Positions 24,501 through 33,098 of a stretch of DNA of 39,226 bases are shown here, in pieces. The stretch is taken from positions 1-39,226 of the forward strand of contig JAEINP010000046.1 of NCBI GenBank assembly GCA_016342355.1. Reading direction: 5' to 3'. The stretch's first letter is position 1. Each line of letters begins with the position of its first letter. The notes beneath the pieces are model-generated. The model did not search any database. It saw nothing but the letters and a program-made list of their open reading frames with translations, and had not been told where the DNA came from. The position numbers and the translations under genes are program-made. This DNA comes from Desulfatibacillum sp. Lineage in GTDB: Bacteria; Desulfobacterota; Desulfobacteria; Desulfobacterales; Desulfatibacillaceae.

Positions 24501-26411
24501 CTGGTCGGCAAAAAGTTCGCCGTGGCGCATAAATTTTGCGTGGCCTGTAATTGTGGAAAAACCCAATTTGGGATCTTTCCCGGAGTGAAGCTCATCGGCG
24601 AATGCCAGTTTTTCCAGGACCCCCAAGACCATCTCGGCCTGCTTGGAGACCGTGTTCCCATCTACGTTGTCCAAAGTATCAAAAGGCGTGCCCCATAAAG
24701 GCCGCGAATCATTGACCGTAACAAAGCTGGCGCTGGAATAGCCTGCCAGGGCGCCCACCTCCCCTCCCAGGGAGGGCTTATCGCCAAAATAGCTCTGCCA
24801 AGTGCGCAAACGGCTCGGCCTAAGGGTATCGGCCAAGGGATAATTCACATCCTTCTTGGCTAATTTTTCAGCGGCCTTGCGCATTTCCTTGTCAAGAGCC
24901 TTATATGCAGAAGTCCGGTTGACGCTATCCCTCAAGGAATAATGCCACCCCTGGCTAAAGGCGCCCGCCCCGTCTCCATGGCTGGAAAGATGCAAAGACA
25001 GGGAGGCGACCACGGTGTATTCACCCACCAGCTTTCTGAATTCCCGCGATGTCTTGATAATCTTGCGCTGCTTGTTGGAATCCTTGACTAAATATTGCAA
25101 TTGGGCCTTGGCAGGGCCGATCAAATCATGGATAAGCTGCCGATCCGGCTCCGTCAATTCCTTGAAAGGACGCCACAACAACCCCCTGAGCGCCATTCTC
25201 CTGTCCGCCAGTTTGTTGATTTCCTTCCTGCTTCCCGCATTTTCCCAGGACAGACGCAATCGCATGAGTTTGTTGGAAATAGTGTCAACCTGCGTTTTAA
25301 GTTCCTCGGTAACAGCCGCGAGCAGATCTTTGTAGTCCTCCTGGTTTGTCGGAAATGTTTTGGCAAACTTGTCCAGGCTTTCCAATGCCTTTTCCCCGTC
25401 CTCTATCCATTTTTCGAGACGGGCTTTCTCTTCTTTGATGGCGCTGTTCTTGGTGCACAAACTCCACCACAACTCCCGGGCTCCGGCCAGGCTTTGGGCA
25501 TGGCCTGCCGTGGCAACAAGCAGTACAGACCTGGGCGGCGGATTTTCCTTGAGTTTTCGGGCCAATTCCAGCAAGGCGGTAATGCCCCCGGCTTCGTCCG
25601 CTCCAGGAGATTGCCCCAAAACCAGAGCCGTGCTGTCGTAAAAGGCTTCCACCACCATAAGTTCTTTTTTTAGGGTTTCGTCCGCGCCCGCAATCAGGCC
25701 ATAAATATTCTGGGCCTTGACCTGCTTCCAGGTCATGGATGTCTTCAGGGTGGCTTTGGCGTAGAGAACCCCACGGGGTTGGGATGCATAATCCCCGAAA
25801 AGCTCCCGGGCCTTGTCCCTGGTCATCCAAAAACGAGGAAAATTAAAGGGGGTAAGCTCAAATTTCTCGTTGAAAAAAACTTTGGAAGTGTTTGGAGCAC
25901 CCACATAAATCAGGGCCTTGGCGCCCAGGGAGGCGGCGTTCTGCCAGTTCTTCCCCGAGTCCATATCCATGAGCATGATGCAGCCCGCCACTTCCTTTCC
26001 CCTGAGGTCTTGCAGGCTGCCCTTTCCAGCATAAACAACAGGGCCTTCCACCCCTTCCTCAAAGGACTGAGGCGTGATGGCGTTGGATACCATGGGAAAC
26101 AAAAGCACAGGCTCGGCGTCCGGGCCTAAGGTGAGGGTGCTGCCTCCGTGGTCCTGGACGGGCGTCTGAAAATCCTGGGATGCTACATTTTCCAGACCCA
26201 GGGCATTGAAGCGTTCGGCGATATAAGCGGAAGCCTTGACACACCCCTCCGTACCCGTACTCCGGTCTTCCAAAGAGGCAAAAAAGGCCAGGTCCTTCCA
26301 CATGTTCCCGTGGTCGACCGAACCAAAACCAAACCCGGGCAGGCACAGGCCTGCCAACAACAACAGGGCAATGAGTCCTGATGCATTTTTGTTTTTAAAA
26401 AATAGGGGCAT
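21594..26411 (-). CDS. Giant fusion: degenerate M28 peptidase domain plus FtsX-like ABC permease
   Basis: The product is 1605 residues. A signal sequence (about 10-30) is followed by a PA-like insert (120-220) and an M28 aminopeptidase fold: AFYDS (256-260), SPGADEAGGITALLELA (268-284), SVLLVATAGHAQSLAGAREL (295-314) and GTPFDTLDNVDG. Compared with active M28 enzymes, the ligand His of H-x-D-S is Phe257, the E-E pair is H-A, and the late His of I-H-T-x-x-D-T-L is lost, so the domain is probably inactive. The second half has transmembrane helices, a MacB-like periplasmic domain and an FtsX core (IIAALIVLNTMIGTVYERKR), then a cytoplasmic tail with CTDNKCEKRHCLH. It should pair with the ATPase at 26454-27206 and the small permease at 27203-27901. 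The dead peptidase may bind an envelope peptide or glycan. Confidence 0.8.
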   Translation of the reverse strand: MPLFFKNKNASGLIALLLLAGLCLPGFGFGSVDHGNMWKDLAFFASLEDRSTGTEGCVKASAYIAERFNALGLENVASQDFQTPVQDHGGSTLTLGPDAEPVLLFPMVSNAITPQSFEEGVEGPVVYAGKGSLQDLRGKEVAGCIMLMDMDSGKNWQNAASLGAKALIYVGAPNTSKVFFNEKFELTPFNFPRFWMTRDKARELFGDYASQPRGVLYAKATLKTSMTWKQVKAQNIYGLIAGADETLKKELMVVEAFYDSTALVLGQSPGADEAGGITALLELARKLKENPPPRSVLLVATAGHAQSLAGARELWWSLCTKNSAIKEEKARLEKWIEDGEKALESLDKFAKTFPTNQEDYKDLLAAVTEELKTQVDTISNKLMRLRLSWENAGSRKEINKLADRRMALRGLLWRPFKELTEPDRQLIHDLIGPAKAQLQYLVKDSNKQRKIIKTSREFRKLVGEYTVVASLSLHLSSHGDGAGAFSQGWHYSLRDSVNRTSAYKALDKEMRKAAEKLAKKDVNYPLADTLRPSRLRTWQSYFGDKPSLGGEVGALAGYSSASFVTVNDSRPLWGTPFDTLDNVDGNTVSKQAEMVLGVLEKLAFADELHSGKDPKLGFSTITGHAKFMRHGELFADQAAPKTTILTFQGPALYHCMTDALGNFQLKGMADSKHTTDKAIIEGYRFDENGQAMWAIDKDSTGKDAYRVKVLRKSAETDLIMFSCRQITLFNLLEPRSFWPMTNIQLIDARQEAEPRRYWYSRIDTRTSVLATIFLPAQSRFKMTLSDTVLKKKLVLTNATKKVPEGVGFAVDEQDMIPNTEQQAAHDMWALLGPRIDSLESHGIFNDKLRELMDEGTEALRASQDHMGARQYAKSYESAKKSWALASRVYDDVEKTQKDVLFGVLFYIALFVPFAFCMERLLFSYASIHRRILAFLSILAVLIAVIYKVHPAFQLAYSPMVVVLAFFIIGLSLVVSLIIFFRFEEEMTMLQKRASHVRAAEMGRWQAFSAAFFLGVSNLRRRRLRTMFTCVTLIILTFTIMSFTSIQSLRYSFSRSFTDTSPYNGLLLKNINWRDLPPEALETLQDALAGKGITAPRVWLETGDQTRAVHVTVRRGSRTYEAGGVVGLSHNEPLVTGIGRDLVGGRWLSPEDTHAVVLPERMAVDLGIDPTNPEGSVTLWGEPFEVAGVFSDSTLENNRDLDDEILTPVFFPGEISAQMSEVEAAALESGEDVQAFQSRYQHVEPGMTLIMPYTTLMAMGGGLKGMAFKPSAGVNLKALAGKLVDRFKLSIFMGEKNGAYVYHASDTLSYSGVPNIVIPIIIAALIVLNTMIGTVYERKREIGIYTSVGLAPSHVSFLFVAESMAFAVLSVVLGYVLAQTAAAVFSGTSLWAGLTVNYSSLAGVAAMLLVFAVVLISVIYPSRVAAKIAIPDVNRSWSLPEAEKNVIDLSMPVLVHYGEVQGIGGFIADYFASYQDVSHGIFSTNKIEVTPHCPYLDPGVEAVPLLCTDNKCEKRHCLHLKVKAWLAPFDFGIMEKVDIYMSPSEDDPHFLKIRTVLTREAGETNAWKRINKVFVNQLRKQLLVWRSLTPEEKEGYRDVLDKIMNS

Positions 26412-26453
26412 GTCGGCTAAACTCGCAAAGAGTAAAACATAACCAGCAAAAAA

Positions 26454-27206
26454 TCAGGCGGTTTCCGATTCTGAACGCGCACCAATCTGACCAACGGAAA
26501 TGGACAATTCGTCCCGGTTCTCCACCTTGTCCACTAAACCGTCCCTAATCCAAACGACCTGATCCGAAACATTGAGCATCTTAAAATCGTGGGTGGCGGA
26601 AATCACCGTCACATTCCGTTCCCTGCTCAGGCGCTTGAGCAAGGCGATGATCTCTTCGCCGGTGGTAAGGTCCAGGTTTCCCGTAGGTTCGTCCGCCAGA
26701 ATAATGCTGGGATCGTTTGCCAAAGCCCTGGCCACGGCCACACGTTGCTGCTGGCCGCCGGAAAGTTCGTTGGGCTTATGACTGTGCCGATCACTCAAAC
26801 CGACCAGCTTTAGCAGATCCATCCCCTTATCCATGGCTGCGCTGCTGGTTTCACCGGCAAAGGTCATGGGCAGAGTCACATTCTCCAGGGCGTTCATGAC
26901 CTGGATGAGGTTGAATGTCTGAAAAATGTATCCTATCTTGCGGCACCGAAGCCAGGCCAGTTCATAGGCGTCCAACTGCGCGATGTCCACTTCATCAATG
27001 TACACCCGGCCGGAGGACGGTTTGTCCAACCCTCCAATCATGTTGAACAAGGTGCTTTTGCCCGAACCGGAAGGCCCCATAATGGAAATATAGTTCCCTG
27101 TGGCGATCTCCAGGTTCACCCCGCGCAAGGCATGGACCATTATCTTGCCAAGATTAAAACTCTTGGTCACTTCCGAAACCCTGACCACATATTCAATATT
27201 GTTCAA
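26454..27206 (-). CDS. ABC transporter ATPase of the MacB/LolD type
   Basis: The product is 250 residues. Walker A is GPSGSGKST, the Q-loop is YIFQTFNL, the signature is [16 protein letters not shown], Walker B is [12 protein letters not shown], and the switch His is in SATHD. The G-N-L-D and the overall shape place it in the FtsE/LolD/MacB group, which drives mechanotransmission or extraction of substrates through FtsX-type permeases rather than classical channel transport. The start is TTG at 27206, overlapping the upstream permease stop by four bases (TTGA). It serves the two FtsX-like proteins encoded on either side. Confidence 0.92.
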   Translation of the reverse strand: MNNIEYVVRVSEVTKSFNLGKIMVHALRGVNLEIATGNYISIMGPSGSGKSTLFNMIGGLDKPSSGRVYIDEVDIAQLDAYELAWLRCRKIGYIFQTFNLIQVMNALENVTLPMTFAGETSSAAMDKGMDLLKLVGLSDRHSHKPNELSGGQQQRVAVARALANDPSIILADEPTGNLDLTTGEEIIALLKRLSRERNVTVISATHDFKMLNVSDQVVWIRDGLVDKVENRDELSISVGQIGARSESETA

Positions 27207-27901
27207 TGTTCAACCCTCATGGCTTCCACCGGTTGCATACGGGAAGCAATCCAGGCCGGATACATGACTCCCAACAGGCTGAGAAGAATCCCGCCCCCCA
27301 CTGCCATTCCAACGGAGCCCAAAATATCTCCCCAATTGAGATGGGTCAGCGCCGGCGAGCCAAATCGCAACCCAAAACTTGCCAAGGCGAAAAAAGCTCC
27401 CGCCAGAGCCCCCACCAACGACCCGGCCAGGCCCTGCATGCCTGCTTCCAAAATAAACAGCCTCATTACAAACCGGTCCAGGGCGCCAAGGCACTTCATG
27501 GTGCCGATTTCCCGAAATCTTTCCGTAACCGCCATCAAGTGAGCATTGACAATGCCCACCACGCATACCAACAGGGAAAGTATGGCGATCCACCTTTGCT
27601 TGGGGCTGCTGCCTACCGTGACCTGATCCGGCTCCAGATCATAGCCCGACTTCACCAAGGCTTGCCTGTACTCCCGTTCACCTGTGGATAAAAGCCCATT
27701 GGCCGCATTGGTGCCGACCATGACAAAACTGAAAAAACTGATGGCAAGCACCAACGTGGTGGTGGTGATCAGGGAACGGAAAAACCGCGCCTGAATACTC
27801 TTGAAAGAGATTTCCAGGGATTTGCGGAAAGGCAGAACAAGAAGCCTTTGTGCTTTGTCAGGCGCTATGCCATTTCCCTGGGCTGTGTTCGTCTTTTTCA
27901 T
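27203..27901 (-). CDS. Small FtsX-like ABC permease
   Basis: The product is 232 residues. One helix (about 43-66) follows a basic N-terminus, then a very short periplasmic loop, then the three-helix FtsX core, beginning at about residue 106 (ILSLLVCVVGIVNAHLMAVT) with the canonical ERFREIGTMKCLGA coupling segment and ending with YPAWIASRMQPVEAMR. Compared with MacB or LolC the periplasmic domain is almost missing, so the large partner with the pseudo-peptidase domain probably supplies the periplasmic part of a heterodimer. It overlaps the ATPase gene by four bases and follows the deacetylase gene by 74. Confidence 0.85.
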   Translation of the reverse strand: MKKTNTAQGNGIAPDKAQRLLVLPFRKSLEISFKSIQARFFRSLITTTTLVLAISFFSFVMVGTNAANGLLSTGEREYRQALVKSGYDLEPDQVTVGSSPKQRWIAILSLLVCVVGIVNAHLMAVTERFREIGTMKCLGALDRFVMRLFILEAGMQGLAGSLVGALAGAFFALASFGLRFGSPALTHLNWGDILGSVGMAVGGGILLSLLGVMYPAWIASRMQPVEAMRVEH

Positions 27902-27975
27902 AAATGGGGAAGGCCTCTCGAAAAAAAATGGAAAAATATATCAGGCCGGATGCCACTTAATAATGAATACTGATA

Positions 27976-28749
27976 TCACTCAAAAGCATTGAAGGCAATC
28001 AGGTCAAGTTTTTTTTCCGTTCCAAGAGCCTGTAACAGAACCTCTAAAAAATCAAAAGCAGTTTCATTCATTAATTGGTGATGAATCATGACTCCGCAAC
28101 ACCCTGTTTCAAGGGCTTGGGAAAACTCATGAAAAAATGCCTGGAAGTCCTTGCCTCCATCCTTTTCCCTGCGGGTATGGAGGTCCACATTCACAAAAAG
28201 ATCCGGAAGCGTATCTGATGTTGGTAAGGCGCCTTTGCTACGAGAAACTCCACTGTAACCCATATCTTCCAGCACTGCAAGAGTATGAGAGCCGCACCGG
28301 TTCCAGGGAGGAGTGAAAAACGGATAAAACTGGTTCCCAAGAACAGACTCCAGCCTGTCCCTGCCAAGGGCCAAGTCCCTTGCCACGGCCTCGCGGGTTC
28401 TGGAAGGGCCGAATTCCTGTTTCTTGCCGGTTGCCTCATGATTCCTATGCCGCCAGCCATGCTGGTGCCAGCACCATAGGGAGGCATCATCCCCGGCAAT
28501 TTTTCCTAGGGCTTCCCACCGGGTGTGGGACATCCACGCAGGCACCACTGCAAGGCACAAAGGCGTTTTGTTATCCCTGAACAACCCCATCAGCCGCGAA
28601 AAATTTTGGGAAGGAGCGGCAATATCGTCAGCCCTAAAAAAAACCTTTGCCCTGCCGAATTTCTCAAGCGATTCCCCCAGGCATTTGTCCAGGGACCGAG
28701 CCATATCCCGGGGGTCGCAATTCCAAATGGCTGAAACAGAACCTGCCAT
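27976..28749 (-). CDS. Polysaccharide deacetylase-like protein (CE4 fold)
   Basis: The product is 257 residues. CE4 landmarks are visible: VFFRADDIAAPS (the Asp-Asp metal region), WHQHGWRHRNH (the H-x(3)-H metal site), FFTPPWNRCG (the R/T-P-P-x-N/G motif 3) and MIHHQLMN (the final His motif). It would remove N- or O-acetyl groups from a sugar in a glycan or glycolipid. I chose the ATG at 28749, which overlaps the glycosyltransferase stop (TGATG) and lies nine bases after GGAGG; an ATG at 28755 would put the ribosome-binding site only three bases away. No signal peptide is apparent, so it may act on a cytoplasmic, lipid-linked intermediate. Confidence 0.75.
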   Translation of the reverse strand: MAGSVSAIWNCDPRDMARSLDKCLGESLEKFGRAKVFFRADDIAAPSQNFSRLMGLFRDNKTPLCLAVVPAWMSHTRWEALGKIAGDDASLWCWHQHGWRHRNHEATGKKQEFGPSRTREAVARDLALGRDRLESVLGNQFYPFFTPPWNRCGSHTLAVLEDMGYSGVSRSKGALPTSDTLPDLFVNVDLHTRREKDGGKDFQAFFHEFSQALETGCCGVMIHHQLMNETAFDFLEVLLQALGTEKKLDLIAFNAFE

Positions 28750-29915
28750 CAGCATTTACCTCCGCGTTGCACTAGGTTTTCCGCCCACCTGGCCGTCTCT
28801 TCCGCTCCATCCAGGTTCACCTGCACAAAATCGGCCCTGCCTTTTTCCAGCATTCGGACGATCCTGGGGATCAGCTTTGCGGCCTCCAGGTCAATATCTC
28901 CCAAAATTTCCAAAGCGCCCAGAGCTTCCAGTTTCCTGGCCCGCATGAGTTGTTCCCTGTTTTGCTCAAAAGGAAAAACCAGGGAAGGCGTCTGCGCAGC
29001 CAGAAGATTCATGCAGGTGTTGTACCCGGCCATGCTTATGGAAAGATCCGCTGCAGCCAGCCACGCCAGGAAATCATCGGAAAATCTTTCAATAATCAGG
29101 TTTTCGCCGGAAAAATTCTTCAGACTTTTATAGTCTTGAGTATCCAGAAATGGACCGGTAAAAACCTGCAAAATCCAATTGGAAGGCGCCTGTTCCTTAA
29201 AAGCCTTCACCAGGGGCGACAAAAGAGGAAGGCCCACCTTGCCCCCCCCTGCGCTGGCCACGATGAGTTTGTGATCAGGCCCTATACCCAAGGTTTTCCG
29301 CACCCGTTCCCGGGCGCCCGGGGGAGGCTTGGAAGTCACAAATCCCGTGTACCTGACTGGCGCCGTAATTTTGTCCAGGGACGAAAAGGTGTCGTCCAAA
29401 CTCACCAGGGCCGGATCAGAATGGACTGCCAAACCGTCAAAAAACTGATTCAGAATCCCGGTAACCCGGGCTTCATAGGCCGTTGGGTCCCTTTTCTCCA
29501 CCAGGATATCCCGCAGACTGCACACCACCTTGCAGGGCGGCAAATCCCCCTGGCGAATACCATGCAAAATGGGGTCCAACTCAAACCGGAAAGCCTTACG
29601 GCCAAAAGGATAAAGCTCCACCAAAAACAGGTCAGGCCGCTCTTTGACAAAAATCCGGTGCAGGATAGAGATCCTCTCATGCTTGACCTCTTCCACATCC
29701 CTGCCGGCATCCATGGCAAACAGGCGGGAGAAATCCTCATCCATGGCAAGGCCGGGCAAACGGACCTCTTTCACATGGGCGGGCAGGGGAATGTCAACGG
29801 GCGGGCCTCCGGAAACCAGAATCACTTCATGGCCTTTCAAAGCCTTTACGATTTCCAGGCTCCTGAAAAAATGCCCCATCCCCAAGACGTGCTGGCAATA
29901 AAAAAGTACTTTCAT
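28749..29915 (-). CDS. MurG-like (GT28-type) glycosyltransferase
   Basis: The product is 388 residues, with two Rossmann-like halves and no membrane segment. The start MKVLFYCQHVLGMGHFFRS has the G-M-G-H glycine-rich N-terminal loop of GT-B enzymes. The C-terminal half contains KLIVASAGGGKVGLPLL and LAAADLSISMAGYNTCMNLL, followed by FPFEQNREQLMRARKLE, which corresponds to the nucleotide-sugar binding region of MurG-like transferases. It is paralogous to the enzyme at 33099-34406 (SMGGYNTVCEIL, PRKEQLIRAQVL). It ends by overlapping the deacetylase gene. The sugar donor and acceptor cannot be read from sequence. Confidence 0.8.
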   Translation of the reverse strand: MKVLFYCQHVLGMGHFFRSLEIVKALKGHEVILVSGGPPVDIPLPAHVKEVRLPGLAMDEDFSRLFAMDAGRDVEEVKHERISILHRIFVKERPDLFLVELYPFGRKAFRFELDPILHGIRQGDLPPCKVVCSLRDILVEKRDPTAYEARVTGILNQFFDGLAVHSDPALVSLDDTFSSLDKITAPVRYTGFVTSKPPPGARERVRKTLGIGPDHKLIVASAGGGKVGLPLLSPLVKAFKEQAPSNWILQVFTGPFLDTQDYKSLKNFSGENLIIERFSDDFLAWLAAADLSISMAGYNTCMNLLAAQTPSLVFPFEQNREQLMRARKLEALGALEILGDIDLEAAKLIPRIVRMLEKGRADFVQVNLDGAEETARWAENLVQRGGKC

Positions 29916-29967
29916 GGGAGGAATCCATATATGAAGAACCTATAAGATTAAAGAAAAAACAGGAAAG

Positions 29968-30588
29968 TCATCCCGGGGAAATGGCGTTTAAGGCTTCCAT
30001 TTCCAGCCCACCTTCTCCAAAGCGCACGATGTGGGCGCGATTTCGCATAAGACAGGCAGGCTCCGAAGGAAGAAAAGCCCTGCCCAGAATGTGATAGGTG
30101 ATGCACTTTATCACCCCTGTATGGGCTACAATCAAAATAGTCTGCCCGGGCCATTTTTCATGAATGGATTGCATGGCCTGGGTGCAGCGCGCCAGGACCT
30201 GCAAGCGCGACTCCCCGCCAGGGGGCTTGAAATCCCAGCCCCTGCTTACCATGCTTTCCAGGATAACCGGCGATTCCGCCTTAATCTCCTCCAGGGTCAT
30301 GCCCTCCCATCTTCCCCACGATTGCTCCATGAATCCCGTTTCCTGGCTCAAAGGCAGGCCAAGGGTTTCGTTGATAAGCAAGGCGGTTTCCACAGCCCGG
30401 TTTAATGGGCTTGCAACAATCCGGTCTATGGCCTGGCTTTTCAATGCCTTGCCCCAAACCCTGGCTTCATCCTTTCCCTTCCGGGTCAGGGGGCTGTCTT
30501 CCCGGCCCTGCATCAATTTTAGAACGTTCCACTTGGTCTGGGCATGGCGAATCAACACAAAACGGGTATTTTCAGCTTCCATGACCAT
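29968..30588 (-). CDS. Histidine phosphatase (phosphoglycerate mutase-like)
   Basis: The product is 206 residues. The phospho-accepting histidine is in FVLIRHAQTKWN, the second arginine in VASPLNRAVETA, the acid in FMEQSWGRWEGMTLEEI and the second His in LIVAHTGVIK, all hallmarks of the branch 1 histidine phosphatase superfamily (GpmB, CobC and AlphaR relatives). I chose the ATG at 30588, which has GGGAG four bases upstream; a GTG at 30603 is further into the previous gene. It overlaps the GT4 gene by 17 bases. In a glycan cluster the likely job is dephosphorylation of a sugar phosphate or lipid-linked sugar phosphate, not glycolysis. Confidence 0.88.
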   Translation of the reverse strand: MVMEAENTRFVLIRHAQTKWNVLKLMQGREDSPLTRKGKDEARVWGKALKSQAIDRIVASPLNRAVETALLINETLGLPLSQETGFMEQSWGRWEGMTLEEIKAESPVILESMVSRGWDFKPPGGESRLQVLARCTQAMQSIHEKWPGQTILIVAHTGVIKCITYHILGRAFLPSEPACLMRNRAHIVRFGEGGLEMEALNAISPG

Positions 30589-31702
30589 GATACTCCCGAA
30601 CACACCGGTTTAGAGTTTCTTCCATTTTCAGATAATTGATTTCCAGGTCGTGCCGGGTGCGTATCAATGAAGCCGCCCGGGCGCCCATGCTTTTCCTCAA
30701 GGCGGAATTTGTTGTCAGGCTTTCCAGGGTATTTACGTATGCATCCATGTCCCCCAAGGGCGTAAGAAAACCGGTTCGGCCATGTTCCACGACTTCGGGA
30801 ATCCCCCCGTTATTGCAAGCCACCACAGGCAGGCCGCAGGACTGGGCTTCCAGATAGACCATGCCCAGGGTTTCCCGAAATCCGGGAAACGCAAACACGT
30901 CCCCGGCGCTGTATACGCGGTACAGGATATCCCGGGGCGCCTTGCCTATCAAACGGAAATCATCACCCAAATGATCCCTTGCCGCCTGTTCAATCCGGCC
31001 TCTCTCTTTCCCGTCTCCGGCAATGACCAACACCAAAGGAATTCCCCTGGCCCGCAGCCTGCCACAAGCCCGGATCACCCACAAAAGCCCCTGGGTTTTT
31101 ACGTCGGCCCGGAACATGGCTGCTGAAATGACAACGGGCCGGTCCCCCACACCCCAGTGGCCCCGGAGTTCCTCCCTGGCTGCCGGGTCATGGCAAAATC
31201 CTCCAGGCTTGATGCCGGGCCTGATGTAGGTCAGCTTGTCCGAGGCGACTATCCGCCGGAGATTCTTCAAGTCCTCGCTACGGTTGCTGAAAATATGGTC
31301 GGCGCTGGTGAGGGCGCGGCGATTCAAATAGTATCCGGGAAGGGTTTTGATTCGCCTTTTGCGTTTGGAGGAGTAAATTCCCTGAAAAATCACATAGGGT
31401 ATGTCCAACTTTCGACAGATACCCGGCCCAAGCAAATCCGGGGCCTTATAATAGGTGTGATAGGTCAGCCACAGGTCCGGTTTGAAGGCCTCTGCCTCCT
31501 GCAAAACGCGCTTTTGCTCGGCCAGTATTTCCGGCAGCCTTTGTGGTTGCCAGTATATCCACCGGCTCCTTAATCTGCTGGCGGCCCGAACCTCGTGCCC
31601 CCGGCCTTCCAGGTATTCAACCAAGCCACGGGCAGTGGCTTGGTCCCCCGAAGGATTGGGATGGTCCAGGGGCTTGAATGGAGGATAGAAATGGATGCGC
31701 AT
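30572..31702 (-). CDS. Family 4 glycosyltransferase
   Basis: The product is 376 residues, a GT-B enzyme. The N-terminal acceptor domain starts MRIHFYPPFKPLDHPNPSGD. The C-terminal donor domain has PVVISAAMFRADVKTQGLLW, LVLVIAGDGKERGRIEQ and AFPGFRETLGMVYLEAQSCG, the family's E-x(7)-E retaining motif, followed by GIPEVVEHGRTGFLTPLGD. It retains the anomeric configuration of an NDP-sugar donor. No transmembrane helix is evident; association with the inner membrane through basic patches (SSKRKRRIK) is likely. Confidence 0.9.
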   Translation of the reverse strand: MRIHFYPPFKPLDHPNPSGDQATARGLVEYLEGRGHEVRAASRLRSRWIYWQPQRLPEILAEQKRVLQEAEAFKPDLWLTYHTYYKAPDLLGPGICRKLDIPYVIFQGIYSSKRKRRIKTLPGYYLNRRALTSADHIFSNRSEDLKNLRRIVASDKLTYIRPGIKPGGFCHDPAAREELRGHWGVGDRPVVISAAMFRADVKTQGLLWVIRACGRLRARGIPLVLVIAGDGKERGRIEQAARDHLGDDFRLIGKAPRDILYRVYSAGDVFAFPGFRETLGMVYLEAQSCGLPVVACNNGGIPEVVEHGRTGFLTPLGDMDAYVNTLESLTTNSALRKSMGARAASLIRTRHDLEINYLKMEETLNRCVREYHGHGS

Positions 31703-31745
31703 AATCGGGCAATGGCCTGTTTTTAATGTTGGCGGATTTGCAGGA

Positions 31746-32990
31746 TCACACCCCGGCGGCCCGGTGAAGTTCCGCCAGATCCCCTATGAGCTTTTTATTG
31801 GAAAACTCCTTGCTGACCAGTTCCAGGGCTTTTTCTTTCACCCTGTTCCGCAGGTCTTCCCGGGTGAGGATTTCCATCATGGCATCGGCCATGCTCTCCG
31901 GGGATTTTGGCGCCACCACCAGCCCGGTTTTCCGGTGCTGCAAAACTTCGGGAATGGCCGAAACATTGGTGCCGACCACAGGCACCCCCATGGCCATGGA
32001 TTCCAAAAACACATTGGGTATGCCGTCCCGGTCCCCGTTTTTCGCCACTTCGCAACCCAGGACAAAAAGGTCGGAATTCCTAAAATGCTCCAACACCACC
32101 CCATGGGGTTGGGTGCCCAGGCACTTGGCCTTGTTTTCCAGGCCCAGTTCCTTAATGAGCGACAAAATTTCATCCCGGTCGTCCCCGTCGCCTATGAGGG
32201 TATGTTCGAACTCAATTCCCCGGTCATTCAGGATTTTTAATGCCCTATACACAGTGGGCAGGCCTTTTTTGGAGGTCATCCTGGCCACAGTGAACAGCTT
32301 GTAGGGCGGAGCGGGTTTTCGGGTGCTGGCAGCGTCGGAAAAAAAATCCACGTCTATACCGTGGTATATCCGGTAAATGGGAGTCCGGCCGTCCAGGGCT
32401 ACCTTTTGGAGATGTTGCCGGTTGTATTCCGTGCAAGTTACCACATATTGGGCCAAACGGATTTTTTCCGCAAGTTGCCTCTCGTCGGACGTGTATATGT
32501 CCTTGGCATGGGCCGTAAACGAAAAAGGCAGCCCCGAAAGCATGCTGGTGAACATGGCCACGGACGTGGGGGAATGGGCGAAATGGGAATGAAGATGGAC
32601 GATTCCGCTTTGCGGTAAAACCTTGTGCACCACGTACCCGGCCTGGAGTAAATGCTTGAAGGTTGCGGACTTTTTTGTACGCAAAAACCGCTTGAACGCC
32701 AAGCCCAGAGCCTTAAAATACACACCGGGCCGTTCCAGGGCCAGGGGAATGTTATGCCTCAAAAAAATCGCCATGGGCTGCCACAGGGTCTGGGGCAGGT
32801 AGTCCACGGGCGCCTGGATTTGCTTGACGCTATCGTGGCAAAACGACTCCCTGGGATGGCGCATGGAAATCAGATGAATTTTAAATCCCATTTTTTCCAA
32901 TAACAAAATCTCGTTGGAAATAAAGGTTTCGGAAATCCTGGGATAGCCTTTTAATATAATACCCAATACGGGCTTTTCCTGTTCAGTCAT
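31746..32990 (-). CDS. Family 4 glycosyltransferase
   Basis: The product is 414 residues, a GT-B enzyme. The N-terminus GIILKGYPRISETFISNEIL is the form seen in capsule and exopolysaccharide GT4 enzymes of the colanic acid type. HLHSHFAHSPTSVAMF and FTAHAKDIY form the acceptor side. The donor domain includes YRIYHGIDVDFF, FTVARMTSKKGLPTVYRA and GIPNVFLESMAMGVPVVGTN with the E-x(7)-E-type region, then HRKTGLVVAPKSPESMADAM. It lies 43 bases upstream of the next GT4 gene and 108 bases downstream of the first MurG-like gene, where I saw no separate promoter. Confidence 0.9.
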   Translation of the reverse strand: MTEQEKPVLGIILKGYPRISETFISNEILLLEKMGFKIHLISMRHPRESFCHDSVKQIQAPVDYLPQTLWQPMAIFLRHNIPLALERPGVYFKALGLAFKRFLRTKKSATFKHLLQAGYVVHKVLPQSGIVHLHSHFAHSPTSVAMFTSMLSGLPFSFTAHAKDIYTSDERQLAEKIRLAQYVVTCTEYNRQHLQKVALDGRTPIYRIYHGIDVDFFSDAASTRKPAPPYKLFTVARMTSKKGLPTVYRALKILNDRGIEFEHTLIGDGDDRDEILSLIKELGLENKAKCLGTQPHGVVLEHFRNSDLFVLGCEVAKNGDRDGIPNVFLESMAMGVPVVGTNVSAIPEVLQHRKTGLVVAPKSPESMADAMMEILTREDLRNRVKEKALELVSKEFSNKKLIGDLAELHRAAGV

Positions 32991-33098
32991 AGTGCGTCTT
33001 TCCTGTACAATACAAAAAGAAAGCTCCTAACACGCATGCCAAACCATTCTGACACGCCGGTGCTAAAGTTTTCCTTTAGGGTGTTATCTTTCAGGGAT

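Noticed and set aside
29968-30588. Assignment as glycolytic phosphoglycerate mutase
   Set aside because: Length and motifs fit the wider histidine phosphatase group, and the position inside a glycan cluster argues for sugar-phosphate dephosphorylation.
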